Assembly: GCF_005502275.1 (NCBI RefSeq)
Contig: NZ_SWLZ01000018.1
Coordinates: forward strand, 33,483 to 97,482
Length of the DNA stretch: 64,000 bases
DNA from: Robertmurraya siralis
GTDB taxonomy: Bacteria; Bacillota; Bacilli; Bacillales; Cytobacillaceae
Direction: 5' to 3'
Shown here: piece after piece, positions 1 to 9,817 of the stretch
How the letters are laid out: the number at the start of each line of letters is the position of its first letter
Numbering within the stretch: the stretch's first letter is position 1
Notes under the pieces: model-generated
Database searches by the model: none
Told to the model about the DNA's origin: nothing
The model's input: only the letters and a program-made list of their open reading frames with translations
Position numbers and translations under genes: made by a program

Positions 1-1
1 T

Positions 2-2392
2 CATTTTTTTAAAAGTGAGGAAGATGAATACATAGATGAACACGTCCCCACTAAAAATGAGGGAAATCGAGAAGTGGATGCTAAAGTAATTTATCAATAT
101 CCTAAGGGCCAATTTCGCTTTCCTTTAATTCCAGATGAGGAACGGAAAGAAATAAGAAAAAGCGATGGAAAGAGAAATGCTCCCCGCAAACCAGCGGGTA
201 CACGAAGGGAAACACGGCGAAATTCAGCGGTTGGAAATGTTGAAACTACTCGGGTGAACCATGATCGAGTGCAAAAGAAAAGCTCACCTTCAAATCGGCC
301 GTTTCGTCCAACCGAAATCCCTTCACCCATTTATGGTTTCGAAAAGCATCCGAAAAGGACCGCTCCAGTTGAATTTGAATTAGAAGGCTTTTCAGCACCT
401 CAACGGATAGAAGCGGGAGCGATTGCAGCAAAACAAGAGGACGCGAAAAAAGAATCAAGAGAGTCAATAGAAAAACCGATTGAAAATAATGAAGAAGTGA
501 ATGATCAACAAAAACGGGAAGCCAGTTTAAAGCGGGAAGAGACTGTCGACATAAATACCGAAATATTTAAAGATGAGGAAATAAGCATACAAGAAAAAGT
601 CCAGCAGTTTGCGGACAATGAGTTAGCTGAACAATCGGAGCTTTCTCCAAGCAGCGCTGATGAAGAGAGTGAGGAGCTTTCTTTTACAGAGGAAGTTGAA
701 ACGGACGACGAGTTCGCCGAAGAAGAAATAGAAAAAGCAATCGAAGTAGAAATCGAAGAGGAAACGGAAAAAGAAACCGAAGAAGATTCTTGCAAGGAAG
801 CAAAAGCACCTGAACCCAAGAGAAGATCTCATCTTCCTTTCAATGTCATTATGTTAAAAGAGGATAAGCGAAAGCTTGCGGAACGGGCTGCGATAGCAGA
901 GGAAGCAGCAAGCTCAATTCGTGAGGTTAGCGCAAGCGTTGAGCAAGAAATACATGAGAAAGAGGATATGAATGAAGAGTATTATGTCTTCCCTTCATTT
1001 GAGCTGTTAAAGCCTCCTGTTTTTAAAAACATTGATCGGGAATGGCTGGAACTTCAGGAACAACAGTTAAATGAAACGCTTTTTCATTTTAATGTAAGAG
1101 CAAGTGTGGTCAACGTCACTCAAGGTCCATCAGTGACGAGGTTTGAGGTTCACCCCGAGCCGGGGGTGAAAGTAAATAAAATCACCAATCTTGCTGATGA
1201 TATTAAGCTTAGTTTGGCAGCGAAAGATATTCGGATGGAAGCGCCGATCCCTGGAACGCATATGATCGGAGTGGAGGTGCCAAATGAAACGAGCCGCCCT
1301 GTGTTCATTAGTGAGATTATTGGAAGTGATGAATTTGCAGCTTCCACATCACCTTTAACAGCAGTGTTAGGTCTTGATATATCAGGGAAACCAATTGTTA
1401 CAGATTTAAGGAAAATGCCTCATGGATTAATTGCTGGGGCAACGGGTTCAGGGAAAAGTGTTTGTATCAACTCGATTCTCGTTAGTTTATTATATAAAGC
1501 GAATCCTAATGAAGTGAAACTATTGCTAATTGATCCAAAAATGGTTGAGCTTGCGCCATATAATCAAATTCCGCATCTTGTAAGTCCTGTTATCACGGAT
1601 GTGAAGGCAGCTACAGCCGCGCTTAAATGGGCTGTTGAGGAGATGGAGAGACGTTATGAGCTATTCGCTCATGCTGGGGTTCGTGATATTACCCGATTTA
1701 ATGAGATAGCTGAGGAAGAACAAAATTATGCTGTAAAGCTTCCTTATATCGTCATTATTATAGATGAACTAGCAGATTTAATGATGATGTCCCCAGCAGA
1801 AGTTGAGGAAGCGATTTGCCGTATTGCACAAAAGGCCCGGGCGTGTGGGATCCATTTAATCATTGCGACACAGCGACCATCGGTTGATGTTATTACAGGG
1901 TTAATAAAGGCAAATGTTCCAACAAGAATCGCTTTTTCTGTTTCTTCGCAAATTGATTCTAGAACAATCATTGATATTAGCGGGGCGGAAAGGTTGCTTG
2001 GTCGTGGAGATATGCTATTTTTAGAAAATGGTTCATCTAAACCAGTCCGTCTGCAAGGGACTTATGTTTCCGACGCAGAAATCGACTCGATCGTTGCCCA
2101 TGTACGAAGAGAGCAAAAGCCGCAATATTTGTTCGAACAAGAGGAATTATTGCGAAAAGCAGTTGTCACCGAGGAAGAGGATGAGCTGTTTTACGAAGCA
2201 TGTGAATTCATTGTTGAACAAGGTGGAGCATCGACTTCAAGCCTCCAGCGTAAATTTAAGATCGGTTATAACCGCGCAGCAAGGCTGATTGATATGATGG
2301 AGGAACAGGGATTGATATCAGAAGCACGTGGAAGTAAACCGAGAGATGTATTAATTACCGAATCTGAGCTTGAATTACTGCAAGAGGAATAG
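2..2392 (+). CDS. sftA: DNA translocase SftA (FtsK/SpoIIIE family), 5' end outside the window
   Basis: ATP-driven double-stranded DNA pump that clears chromosomal DNA from the closing septum. The reading frame is open back to base 2, so the GTG at 74 is not a convincing start and the gene begins upstream. B. subtilis SftA is about 950 residues, which fits roughly 150 missing residues. A long acidic, Glu-rich linker (to about base 960) precedes the motor. Walker A GATGSGKS lies at about 1436-1459 and Walker B IIIDELADLM at about 1756-1785. The C-terminal winged-helix gamma domain that reads DNA polarity is at about 2215-2340. It is soluble in the visible part, and murC follows as in B. subtilis. 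Confidence 0.95.
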   Translation, partial: HFFKSEEDEYIDEHVPTKNEGNREVDAKVIYQYPKGQFRFPLIPDEERKEIRKSDGKRNAPRKPAGTRRETRRNSAVGNVETTRVNHDRVQKKSSPSNRPFRPTEIPSPIYGFEKHPKRTAPVEFELEGFSAPQRIEAGAIAAKQEDAKKESRESIEKPIENNEEVNDQQKREASLKREETVDINTEIFKDEEISIQEKVQQFADNELAEQSELSPSSADEESEELSFTEEVETDDEFAEEEIEKAIEVEIEEETEKETEEDSCKEAKAPEPKRRSHLPFNVIMLKEDKRKLAERAAIAEEAASSIREVSASVEQEIHEKEDMNEEYYVFPSFELLKPPVFKNIDREWLELQEQQLNETLFHFNVRASVVNVTQGPSVTRFEVHPEPGVKVNKITNLADDIKLSLAAKDIRMEAPIPGTHMIGVEVPNETSRPVFISEIIGSDEFAASTSPLTAVLGLDISGKPIVTDLRKMPHGLIAGATGSGKSVCINSILVSLLYKANPNEVKLLLIDPKMVELAPYNQIPHLVSPVITDVKAATAALKWAVEEMERRYELFAHAGVRDITRFNEIAEEEQNYAVKLPYIVIIIDELADLMMMSPAEVEEAICRIAQKARACGIHLIIATQRPSVDVITGLIKANVPTRIAFSVSSQIDSRTIIDISGAERLLGRGDMLFLENGSSKPVRLQGTYVSDAEIDSIVAHVRREQKPQYLFEQEELLRKAVVTEEEDELFYEACEFIVEQGGASTSSLQRKFKIGYNRAARLIDMMEEQGLISEARGSKPRDVLITESELELLQEE

Positions 2393-2404
2393 TTGAAAAA
2401 CAAT

Positions 2405-2466
2405 GGCTCTTTTCTGCAGGTACTTTCTATCTTTGTCTATGTTTGAGAATAGAGCCTTTGTTTTAT
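2405..2466 (+). terminator. Possible weak terminator after sftA
   Basis: GGCTCT at 2405-2410 can pair with AGAGCC at 2452-2457, followed by TTTGTTTT. The loop is very long (about 40 bases), so this is only a tentative call. Confidence 0.3.
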
Positions 2467-2637
2467 AATAAAGAAAAAAGCTCCTGTCGGATAGACGACG
2501 AAAAGAACTCCCTTTTGTTCCATAGTTTTTATGAACAATTGGTGCTATAATATTCAACATGAGTTTGTTGAATATACATAAATACTAGCATGATTCTATA
2601 TGGACAGATTGGGATATTTTCAGGTACACCCTAATAA

Positions 2638-2820
2638 ATGAAGCAAAATTTAGTCATACTCATATACTGATTTACAGAATGGTTCTTTTTAACAATTGTG
2701 TTGTTACATGATGATGGTTCACTCCGACTAAAAGGGTAGGTGCTTCCGTCTTCGTTCATGCCATTCCAGCAGAAAGGTCGCTGGTTTATGGACGATATTG
2801 TACAGCATGACGGTGAATAA
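2638..2820 (+). pseudogene. Decayed small reading frame between sftA and murC
   Basis: The sftA-murC gap is about 590 bases and holds no intact gene. One frame runs from ATG 2638 to TAA 2818-2820 as 61 codons interrupted by TGA (2668-2670) and TAG (2737-2739). The translation between stops looks protein-like, with FTEWFFLTIVLLHDDGSLRL in the middle and MPFQQKGRWFMDDIVQHDGE at the end. I do not recognise the family. It could be a decayed small gene or chance; the codon-like composition without frameshift favours decay. Confidence 0.35.
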
Positions 2821-2983
2821 AGAGGAACAATCTCATAGCGATTAAAGCGAACCAAGTTTAGAAAATGATAGGTTCGTTTATCATTTTGAAGTAAATTCCT
2901 GAGTATATATTAATGGCAACTTTGTAACTGCTGTTTAAACAATTGAACAGCCTTACAGGTAGAAGATGGTTGGAGGTTCTTAT

Positions 2984-4282
2984 ATGACAATTTACCACTT
3001 TGTAGGGATAAAGGGATCAGGAATGAGTGCTCTTGCACAAATTCTCCATGATATGAATTTAGAAGTTCAAGGTTCAGATTATGAAAAGCGATTTTTTACA
3101 CAAAAAGCACTTGAGGATGCCGGGATCAAAATTCTTCCTTTTCAAGAGGATAATATTAAGCCGGGTATGACGATTATTGCCGGAAATGCTTTTCCAGATA
3201 CGCATGAGGAAATTGTCAGAGCAATGGAATTAGGTTTGCCGGTGATACGTTATCACCGTTTCTTAGGACAATTTATGCAAAGCTTTACGAGCGTTGGTGT
3301 TACAGGCGCCCATGGCAAAACATCCACAACTGGATTACTTGCCCATGTGATGAGTGGCGCAAAACCAACATCGTTTTTGATTGGAGATGGAACAGGGAAA
3401 GGCAATAAAGAAGCTGAATTCTTCGTATTTGAGGCTTGTGAATATCGCCGCCATTTCTTATCTTATTTTCCTGACTACTGCATCATGACAAATATTGATT
3501 TTGATCATCCTGACTATTTCGCCAATATCGAGGATGTTTTTTCTGCGTTTCAAGAAATGGCGGTTCAAGTCAAAAAAGGAATCATTGCTTGCGGTGATGA
3601 TGAACAGTTGCAAAAAATACAAGCAAAGGTACCAGTGCTTTTCTACGGATTTGGAGAAGAAAACGATTTTCAAGCTAGAAATGTGGAAACAACAAAAGAG
3701 GGCACTACTTTCGATGTTTTTATTCGCAACACCTTTTATGATACTTTTTCCATCCCCACCTTTGGTGATCACAATATTTTGAATGCACTTGCTGTTATTA
3801 CCTTATGTCACTATGAAGAAATTGATGCGGATGTTGTGAAGGAGCAATTGCTTACATTCAAAGGTGTGAAGCGTCGCTTTACAGAAAAAACAATTGGTAC
3901 GCAAATATTAATTGATGATTACGCCCATCATCCAACGGAAATCAGAGCAACCATTAATTCAGCGAGGAAAAAATATCCAGATAAAAAAATAGTAGCTGTC
4001 TTCCAGCCACATACATTTACAAGAACACAAACGTTTTTAAATGAATTTGCGGAAAGCTTAAATTTGTCGGACAAAACCTTTTTATGTGAAATCTTCGGTT
4101 CGGCGAGGGAAAATCATGGTCAGCTATCCATTGAAGACTTAAGAGGAATTATTCCAGACGCTGAAATTATTAATGAGGATGAAACAGCCGTTTTGAGTGA
4201 ATATGACGATAGCGTCATTATCTTTATGGGTGCTGGTGATATTCAAAAATTCCAAAGTGCTTATGAAAAAAGTTTAGTTTAG
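2984..4282 (+). CDS. murC: UDP-N-acetylmuramate--L-alanine ligase MurC
   Basis: Cytoplasmic ATP-dependent ligase that adds L-alanine to UDP-MurNAc, the first amino-acid step of peptidoglycan precursor synthesis. The start ATG 2984 follows TGGAGG (2971-2976) and gives the family N-terminus [15 protein letters not shown]; the longer frame from 2966 would swallow the ribosome-binding site. Mur ligase signatures are present: N-terminal Rossmann glycine loop, [13 protein letters not shown] loop near residue 110, [13 protein letters not shown] in the central domain and [10 protein letters not shown] in the C-terminal domain. The 432-residue length matches B. subtilis MurC, and the position after sftA is syntenic. 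Confidence 0.97.
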   Translation: MTIYHFVGIKGSGMSALAQILHDMNLEVQGSDYEKRFFTQKALEDAGIKILPFQEDNIKPGMTIIAGNAFPDTHEEIVRAMELGLPVIRYHRFLGQFMQSFTSVGVTGAHGKTSTTGLLAHVMSGAKPTSFLIGDGTGKGNKEAEFFVFEACEYRRHFLSYFPDYCIMTNIDFDHPDYFANIEDVFSAFQEMAVQVKKGIIACGDDEQLQKIQAKVPVLFYGFGEENDFQARNVETTKEGTTFDVFIRNTFYDTFSIPTFGDHNILNALAVITLCHYEEIDADVVKEQLLTFKGVKRRFTEKTIGTQILIDDYAHHPTEIRATINSARKKYPDKKIVAVFQPHTFTRTQTFLNEFAESLNLSDKTFLCEIFGSARENHGQLSIEDLRGIIPDAEIINEDETAVLSEYDDSVIIFMGAGDIQKFQSAYEKSLV

Positions 4283-4291
4283 GAAAAAGGA

Positions 4292-4325
4292 AAGCTGATT
4301 TAAGAAATTCTAAATCAGCTTTTTA
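4292..4325 (+). terminator. Rho-independent terminator of murC
   Basis: AAGCTGATTTA (4292-4302) pairs perfectly with TAAATCAGCTT (4311-4321) and runs into TTTT. The remaining gap to 4522 holds nothing I can support. Confidence 0.9.
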
Positions 4326-4522
4326 TTGCGTTAATATCGGTGTTTTGGTTTATTTTGTGTAAACCCTGGTTTCACACAGGATAATCGTTTGAGCGACAAT
4401 TTTTTTACGAAGCGATTATAGAGGAAGGTAAAGTTTCACTTCCGAAATGGTTTACTTGAAAAGCTTTGAGCTTCTTGATCGCTTAGGTTTGATCCTAATG
4501 TTAGTCGATCTGTGGCGTTAAG

Positions 4523-5638
4523 CTATTTCAAGTTTTCTGGATTTAATGATTCAAGTTCAGGGAGAACAAAGCGACCGTCTTTTCGAACTAAGACGTCGTC
4601 AAAGTATATTTCTCCGCCGCCATACTCCTGTCTTTGGATATTGACCATATCCCAGTGAATATTAGAATGATTGCCATTAAAGGCATCATCATAGCATTGA
4701 CCTGGGGTAAAATGGAAGCTTCCGTCTATTTTTTCATCAAATAAAATATCTTGCATTGGATGTAAAATATACGGATTTACACCAATGGCAAATTCCCCAA
4801 TATATCGGGCTCCTTCATCTGTATCAAAAATTTGGTTAATTCGATTTGTATCATTGGATGTAGCCTCAATAATTTTTCCGTCTTTAAATGTAAGCTTCAC
4901 GTTTTCAAATGTGAAGCCTTGGTAAGGGGAAGGAGTATTATACGTGATAACTCCATTAACAGAGTCGCGCACAGGTGCTGTATAGACTTCTCCATCTGGA
5001 ATATTCATTTGCCCAGAACATTTAATCGCTGGAATATCCTTAATTGAGAAGGTCAGGTCTGTGCCTGGTCCAGTAATGCGAACCTTATCGGTTTTATTCA
5101 TTAGTTCCACAAGATTGTCCATCGCTTGATCCATTTTTCCATAATCCAAGTTGCACACTTTAAAGTAGAAATCTTCAAACCCTTCTGTACTCATTTTGGC
5201 AAGCTGAGCCATTGAAGATGTTGGATAACGAAGAACAACCCATTTTGTTTTAGGAACACGAATATCACTATGAACCTTTTTTCCAATCGTAGAGCCAAAG
5301 ATTTTCTTTTTGCCATCTGGAACATCGACTAATTCATTGATGTTGTCACCTGATCGTAATCCTATGTATGCATCCATTTTGCTCATGACATTTGCTTCAA
5401 AATCTGCGATCAGATTAAATTGATCTTCGCTGGCACCGAGAAGAAGAGAGCGATCAACAATATAGTCTTTTAATAATACAAAAGGGTAGCCACCAGCTTT
5501 ATATGCTTCATCTACGAGAGCTGTAACGAGCTCGCGTTGTAATCCAAAATTTTCGATCAGTACCTTTTCGCCTTTTTGTAATTTTATAGAGTAGTTAATC
5601 AGATTTTTAGCTAATGTTCCAATTCGTGGATCTTTCAA
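4523..5638 (-). CDS. M29-family metallo-aminopeptidase
   Basis: Peptidase family M29 (thermophilic aminopeptidase, AmpS/AmpT-like) that removes N-terminal residues from peptides using two metal ions in the cytoplasm. Likely metal ligands are visible: the Glu in DGEVYTAPVRDSVNG, the Glu in YIGEFAIGVNP, and the His and Asp of NIHWDMVNI near the C-terminus. It is 371 residues, about 40 shorter than the B. subtilis AmpS I recall. The start is TTG, chosen because GGGGGG lies 7 bases upstream. It is monocistronic and opposite to its neighbours, convergent with murC. It was not placed next to murC in B. subtilis as far as I recall. Confidence 0.9.
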   Translation of the reverse strand: MKDPRIGTLAKNLINYSIKLQKGEKVLIENFGLQRELVTALVDEAYKAGGYPFVLLKDYIVDRSLLLGASEDQFNLIADFEANVMSKMDAYIGLRSGDNINELVDVPDGKKKIFGSTIGKKVHSDIRVPKTKWVVLRYPTSSMAQLAKMSTEGFEDFYFKVCNLDYGKMDQAMDNLVELMNKTDKVRITGPGTDLTFSIKDIPAIKCSGQMNIPDGEVYTAPVRDSVNGVITYNTPSPYQGFTFENVKLTFKDGKIIEATSNDTNRINQIFDTDEGARYIGEFAIGVNPYILHPMQDILFDEKIDGSFHFTPGQCYDDAFNGNHSNIHWDMVNIQRQEYGGGEIYFDDVLVRKDGRFVLPELESLNPENLK

Positions 5639-5794
5639 AGTTAATCCCCCCGTTTTGTTTTGGTATTTGCCGGCGTTTAATTTAAACGCTGGGAAATCAT
5701 ATCTATTTTACCCTTTTTTATCCCTTTTGTTATAAGAATTAGCAAATTCCTAAATAAATTCCATTCATCATACCTGAAACAAGCTCACTTTTAT

Positions 5795-5819
5795 GTTAAG
5801 ATTTTCTTATAGAGGGAAT
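5795..5819 (+). promoter_or_regulatory. Candidate sigma-B promoter of ytxGHJ
   Basis: GTTAAG (5795-5800), 13 bases, then GGGAAT (5814-5819). This is close to the sigma-B consensus GTTTAA-N12-15-GGGTAT. The B. subtilis ytxGHJ operon is a known general-stress operon, which supports the call. Confidence 0.6.
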
Positions 5820-5863
5820 AGATAGAACAGAAGACAGATGGATGCTAGTGGAGGTGCTCCTTT

Positions 5864-6331
5864 TTGGAAATTATTCTTTACTTAAGTGCAGCAATCGCTG
5901 CAATTGCTTTTTTAATTTTAGTCCTTTTTATTGGGAGGACATTGAAATCGTTGCAAGTAACGTTGGATAGTGTATCTAAAACGTTGACAGGTTTAGAGCA
6001 ACAGTTAGAAGGGGTAACAAGGGAAACAACGGAATTATTAACGAAGACGAATGGGCTGGCCGAGGATCTCCAGAAAAAATCAGAGAGCCTTAATGGGGTT
6101 GTTGATGCGGTCAAAGATGTGGGGAGCTCGATAAAAAAATTTGGTGGATCATTACAAAATGTCACTTCATCTTTTGACAGGCAAGTTGAGCAAAATAAAG
6201 ATAAGGTTTCACAAGTTATTCAGTGGGGACAAGTACTTCTTGAATTAAGGGAGAAATGGGCGGCAAAGAAAGCAAAGTCTGAACCGATTTCTGAAGAGAA
6301 GCTGGTGAGGGTAAGGGAAAGGGACAACTAA
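5864..6331 (+). CDS. ytxG: YtxG, DUF948 membrane-anchored stress protein
   Basis: General stress protein of unknown biochemical role. It has one N-terminal membrane segment (about residues 2-24, rich in Leu, Ile and Ala), then a long amphipathic stretch with repeated heptads (residues 30-120) likely to form a coiled coil, the hallmark of DUF948. The TTG start is set by GGAGG at 5850-5854 with 9-base spacing. It is the first gene of ytxG-ytxH-ytxJ behind a sigma-B-like promoter and leads directly into ytxH. Confidence 0.88.
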   Translation: MEIILYLSAAIAAIAFLILVLFIGRTLKSLQVTLDSVSKTLTGLEQQLEGVTRETTELLTKTNGLAEDLQKKSESLNGVVDAVKDVGSSIKKFGGSLQNVTSSFDRQVEQNKDKVSQVIQWGQVLLELREKWAAKKAKSEPISEEKLVRVRERDN

Positions 6332-6348
6332 ACTCTAGGAGGTTTTTA

Positions 6349-6795
6349 ATGATGTCAAGCAACGAAAATCAACAAAATGAGAAGATGGATAACGGGATAA
6401 ATACAAAAGATTTTCTAATCGGGGCTTTCATCGGAGGAATTGTTGGCGCTGCAGCTGCGCTATTCCTCACTCCAAAGTCTGGGAAAGAGATAAGAAGTAA
6501 TTTATCAGAACAAGCCCACACAATTAAAGTAAAAACAGATCAGTTTCGAGAAACAGCGGTAACGAAAGGATCAGAATTAGCTGAGGCTGCAAAAGAAAAG
6601 ACGAGTGCGATTGGACAATCGGTGTCCAAACAATCAAATCAATTCATCAGTAAGGTGAAAGGATTAAAAATTGCGAACACTAATGAAACAAATCAAAGTG
6701 AAATGGTTTCTGAAGGTGGGCAAACTGATATTCAAATGAAATTAGAAGAAACAAAAAAAGCGTTTGATGAAACGGAACATCAATTAAATCATTAA
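6349..6795 (+). CDS. ytxH: YtxH, glycine-zipper stress protein
   Basis: YtxH-domain general stress protein. It has a short polar N-terminus, then a glycine-zipper-like membrane segment (FLIGAFIGGIVGAAAALFLT, about residues 22-41) followed by the typical PKSGKEIR motif and a long Lys/Glu/Ala-rich amphipathic helix. The function of the family is not established. ATG 6349 and ATG 6352 are adjacent; AGGAGG at 6337-6342 serves either. It lies 17 bases after ytxG, in the same operon. Confidence 0.88.
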   Translation: MMSSNENQQNEKMDNGINTKDFLIGAFIGGIVGAAAALFLTPKSGKEIRSNLSEQAHTIKVKTDQFRETAVTKGSELAEAAKEKTSAIGQSVSKQSNQFISKVKGLKIANTNETNQSEMVSEGGQTDIQMKLEETKKAFDETEHQLNH

Positions 6796-6823
6796 AATGG
6801 TTGCTTATGTTGGAGGAAAGGAA

Positions 6824-7153
6824 ATGGAAAAATTGGAATCTGTTGCACAATTCGCTCGATTATTGGAAGAAAACCGTCGTTTTTTCCTATTAAAGCATTC
6901 ATTAACATGCCCAATTAGCCAGGCGGCGTTCGAGGAATATGAAAGCTTTGCAAATGACTATGGAGAGATAGACTATTATTATTTGGCGGTGCAAGAGGCA
7001 CGTCCATTATCGGATCATATTGCTGAAACATTTCATGTAAAACACGAGTCTCCGCAAGCGATTTTATTTAATCAAGAGAATGTTGCATGGCATGCATCAC
7101 ATTGGAAAATTACCGCGGAAACCTTAGCGAAAGCAGTAGAAAGCGAAATTTAG
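6824..7153 (+). CDS. ytxJ: Bacillithiol-system redox protein YtxJ
   Basis: Thioredoxin-like monothiol protein proposed to take part in bacillithiol-dependent de-thiolation. The conserved HSLTCPISQAAFEEYE segment carries the single redox-active Cys in a TCPIS motif, followed later by VKHESPQAILF (cis-Pro region). The start ATG 6824 lies 4-8 bases after GGAGGAAAGGAA and gives MEKLESV, matching the B. subtilis protein; the upstream frame from 6797 would include the ribosome-binding site. It is the last gene of the ytxGHJ operon. Confidence 0.9.
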   Translation: MEKLESVAQFARLLEENRRFFLLKHSLTCPISQAAFEEYESFANDYGEIDYYYLAVQEARPLSDHIAETFHVKHESPQAILFNQENVAWHASHWKITAETLAKAVESEI

Positions 7154-7183
7154 TCATTAACAAACTAAGTTTCACTAACAACA

Positions 7184-7232
7184 AGGAGAGGAAGAACAAT
7201 GACTCATGTTTCTTCCCCTCTTTTATTTTTGG
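7184..7232 (+). terminator. Terminator of the ytxGHJ operon
   Basis: GAGAGGAAGAA pairs with TTCTTCCCCTC across a short loop and is followed by TTTTATTTTT. The rest of the gap to 7426 shows nothing else I can support. Confidence 0.75.
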
Positions 7233-7426
7233 GCTATGTTTAGATGATTCTGATGATTTTTGGCTCAGTTCGTGAAAAACCTTTGTTTTTTCACTTTTGT
7301 GTTTGAAGCTATGCAAAAAGATCGTTCTGATAAATAGAAAGGCTTGTTTTCCCCTTCGCTTTATCGAGCAAAATGGCTTGAAGAACAATTATGTTTAACA
7401 CAACCTATTTTAAAGGACGCCGGATC

Positions 7427-9589
7427 CTAATTTTGCTTCAACATTTTTGGCCAGACAATTTCTAGTTTGTCACCAGGCTCAATATTTTCAAAGAAAGTAG
7501 TTTCGACGCCGTTTTTAAGTAATTGAAAGCTTCCATTTGCTTGGGAAGGCATTTCGATTTCTACAAAATTAAATAAATCTTGGAAAATAAAGGGCTTTAG
7601 CTGTTTTTGATGCGCTATAAGATGATCGCCATCTTTGATTAAATCCTCAGCATGGAGAGCTTGCCCATTTCTTTGAATTTCAGTGACTGTTTTCGTTAGC
7701 TGAATTTCTTTTCCGTTAAAGTAGACCGGAATTGAGTGTGAGAGCATGAACTGTTTTTTATCAGCAAGCTCTTGAATGGTAACGGTTTTTTTTGCTTCAA
7801 CCATAATCTGATCTTGATGTTCGATGGTATGATTTAATTTTGTTTCTAAGCCATTTTTGTAAAGCTTCCCGGAAAAGGAAGGAATAATGGTATCCTTTTG
7901 ATTCAAAGTGACCCGGAAAGGCTTTAGCTGCAGGAAAAAATGTTCTAGATCAAGGGCGTTGAATGCCTCCTCAATTGTTTCTGGTATTTTATATTCGATC
8001 TTGTCACGATCCTCAATAATTACTTCAGGAGATACCTCTATACCATTGCGTGTAATAATGGGTTCAAGCTCATAGTTTTTGCCATTGATTGTTATCTTTT
8101 TAGTAGGGATTTCATCAAGCAATTCGTGAATTTTTAAGCTTGTTTTTTCCCCATCTCTTCCTCTTTCAAGAGTTAAGATATCTCCATTTTTTACAACATC
8201 ATCAAAAGAGCAAGCCTCGCCATTAATGAATAATTTTGGAGGGCTCCCGTGTTGTCCCGGGATTGTGATTTGCTGTCCATTTAATGAGACGATCATGGCT
8301 AATCCAGGTTTACCATAAAGTTTATTCATCTTGATCCCCGCTGCAAGGAGACAATCTCCAACCGTTAATTTCTTTACTTCGAACAGGCGGACAGGCTGTT
8401 CATTCACATATACCGTTACATAATGTACAGGTGTTTTTTGTGCGGCAATGGCGATCCCAATAGGGGTTACAAGCTCTGGACCTTTTGTAATGCTTTCATC
8501 AAGCGTTAACGATGTAATGGCATCAATACCGCGAATGGCAACGCGATTAACAGGTAAATTTAGTCTTTCAGCAATTCGCTGCGATAAATCAGGGGTCTGG
8601 CTACCTCCACCTACGAGCATTACCGCCTTCGGTGACTTTTGCCCGTTTAATCGGTAAATTTCATCACAAATGGCTGTAGCTAGTCGATCGATGGCAGGGC
8701 CAATTTGTGCAATCATTTCTTGTTTTGGAACCTCCGATTCAAATCCCAATATATCCGTGATCGTCACGCTGTCCTTTGTATTAATTTCCCGTTTCGCTCT
8801 TTCTGCTAAAGGAAAATCTAATAAAAATTGATCGCTGATGGCCTCCGTAATTTCGTCGCCAGCAATTGGCACCATTCCATATGCAATAACCGTACCGGAA
8901 TCAGTTAAGGCAATATCTGAGGTGCCGGCTCCAATATCGACAAGAGCAACGTTTAATCTTCTCATGCTCGGAGGAATCAAGACGTTAATAGCAGCGATTG
9001 GCTCAAGCGTCAAAGCTTCCATTTCTAAACCCGCTCGATGAAGGGCTGAGATTAAAGATTCGACCACAACTTTTGGCAAAAAAGTTGCAATAATCTCTAC
9101 GGACGCCTCGTTTCCCTGCTGATCAATCAAGCTTCCAATTTCTTCTCCATCTAAGCGATAATAGAGAACGGAGTAGCCGACACAATAATAATAATGGCTT
9201 GAATCTTCTTCATGTTTTTCAGCTACAAGGCTTTGTGCCTTTTGAACCGTGCTTAATTCAAGGTGAAGAATGTCTTCTTTCTGAATCATGGGCTTCCCTT
9301 TAATATCAATAGATACCATTGCTCTCTCGGTTTTTAGAGCTCTTCCCGCTGCGGCGACACTGACTTTTTTTAGCGGCCCATGTTTTTCTTCTAGCTGTAC
9401 CTTGATTTCAGTTATAATTTTGGATACGGATAGTACATCATGAATTTGGCCGTCCAGCATGGCACGTTCTGAATGTTCGATCGCGAGCATATCGACAACA
9501 TGATAATTTTGCTCATTCTCTTCCAAAATGATTCCGACAACGGAACGAGTACCAATATCTAAGGCAAACAATTTTTTCTTTTCTAGCAA
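7427..9589 (-). CDS. FtsA/PilM-like actin-fold ATPase with repeated C-terminal domains
   Basis: An actin-superfamily ATPase of the FtsA/PilM type (about residues 1-370): phosphate-1 motif FALDIGTRSVVGI, phosphate-2 VALVDIGAGTSDIALT, adenosine motif AVMLVGGGSQTP. FtsA normally ends near 420 residues. Here about 310 further residues form roughly five imperfect repeats ending in an NG-x-E…I…GD-x-I pattern (for example LFINGEACSFDDVVKNGDIL, YKNGLETKLNHTIEHQDQIM, LLKNGVETTFFENIEPGDKL), suggesting small beta-grasp-like modules. TTG start 7 bases after GAAGGTG. Similar long proteins are annotated 'cell division protein FtsA' in many Bacillus; their role is unproven and the cell should have a normal ftsA elsewhere. 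Confidence 0.8.
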   Translation of the reverse strand: MLEKKKLFALDIGTRSVVGIILEENEQNYHVVDMLAIEHSERAMLDGQIHDVLSVSKIITEIKVQLEEKHGPLKKVSVAAAGRALKTERAMVSIDIKGKPMIQKEDILHLELSTVQKAQSLVAEKHEEDSSHYYYCVGYSVLYYRLDGEEIGSLIDQQGNEASVEIIATFLPKVVVESLISALHRAGLEMEALTLEPIAAINVLIPPSMRRLNVALVDIGAGTSDIALTDSGTVIAYGMVPIAGDEITEAISDQFLLDFPLAERAKREINTKDSVTITDILGFESEVPKQEMIAQIGPAIDRLATAICDEIYRLNGQKSPKAVMLVGGGSQTPDLSQRIAERLNLPVNRVAIRGIDAITSLTLDESITKGPELVTPIGIAIAAQKTPVHYVTVYVNEQPVRLFEVKKLTVGDCLLAAGIKMNKLYGKPGLAMIVSLNGQQITIPGQHGSPPKLFINGEACSFDDVVKNGDILTLERGRDGEKTSLKIHELLDEIPTKKITINGKNYELEPIITRNGIEVSPEVIIEDRDKIEYKIPETIEEAFNALDLEHFFLQLKPFRVTLNQKDTIIPSFSGKLYKNGLETKLNHTIEHQDQIMVEAKKTVTIQELADKKQFMLSHSIPVYFNGKEIQLTKTVTEIQRNGQALHAEDLIKDGDHLIAHQKQLKPFIFQDLFNFVEIEMPSQANGSFQLLKNGVETTFFENIEPGDKLEIVWPKMLKQN

Positions 9590-9685
9590 AACGATACACC
9601 TTCTTTAACTATTAATCATACGATTAATCATATACTCCATAAATACTTTAATGCTTAAAAGCGTTTAATTATTAAAGAAAAGTAC

Positions 9686-9714
9686 GTGACATTGATAATA
9701 AATTCATATATAAT
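9686..9714 (+). promoter_or_regulatory. Sigma-A promoter of aroA
   Basis: GTGACA (9686-9691), 17 bases, TATAAT (9709-9714), about 100 bases before the aroA start. Confidence 0.7.
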
Positions 9715-9817
9715 AACTCTAATTATACAGAAATGTCTCTCATTTAAACAGGGCATGCAACAATATTTCTGAATGTGTAAAAGTAAAGGCAAAAAAGATT
9801 CGAAAGGACGGGAAAAA

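Noticed and set aside
505..832. Ser-rich and Phe-rich minus-strand frames opposite sftA
   Set aside because: They are mirror readings of the Glu/Lys-rich sftA linker; no ribosome-binding site, and they overlap a certain gene.
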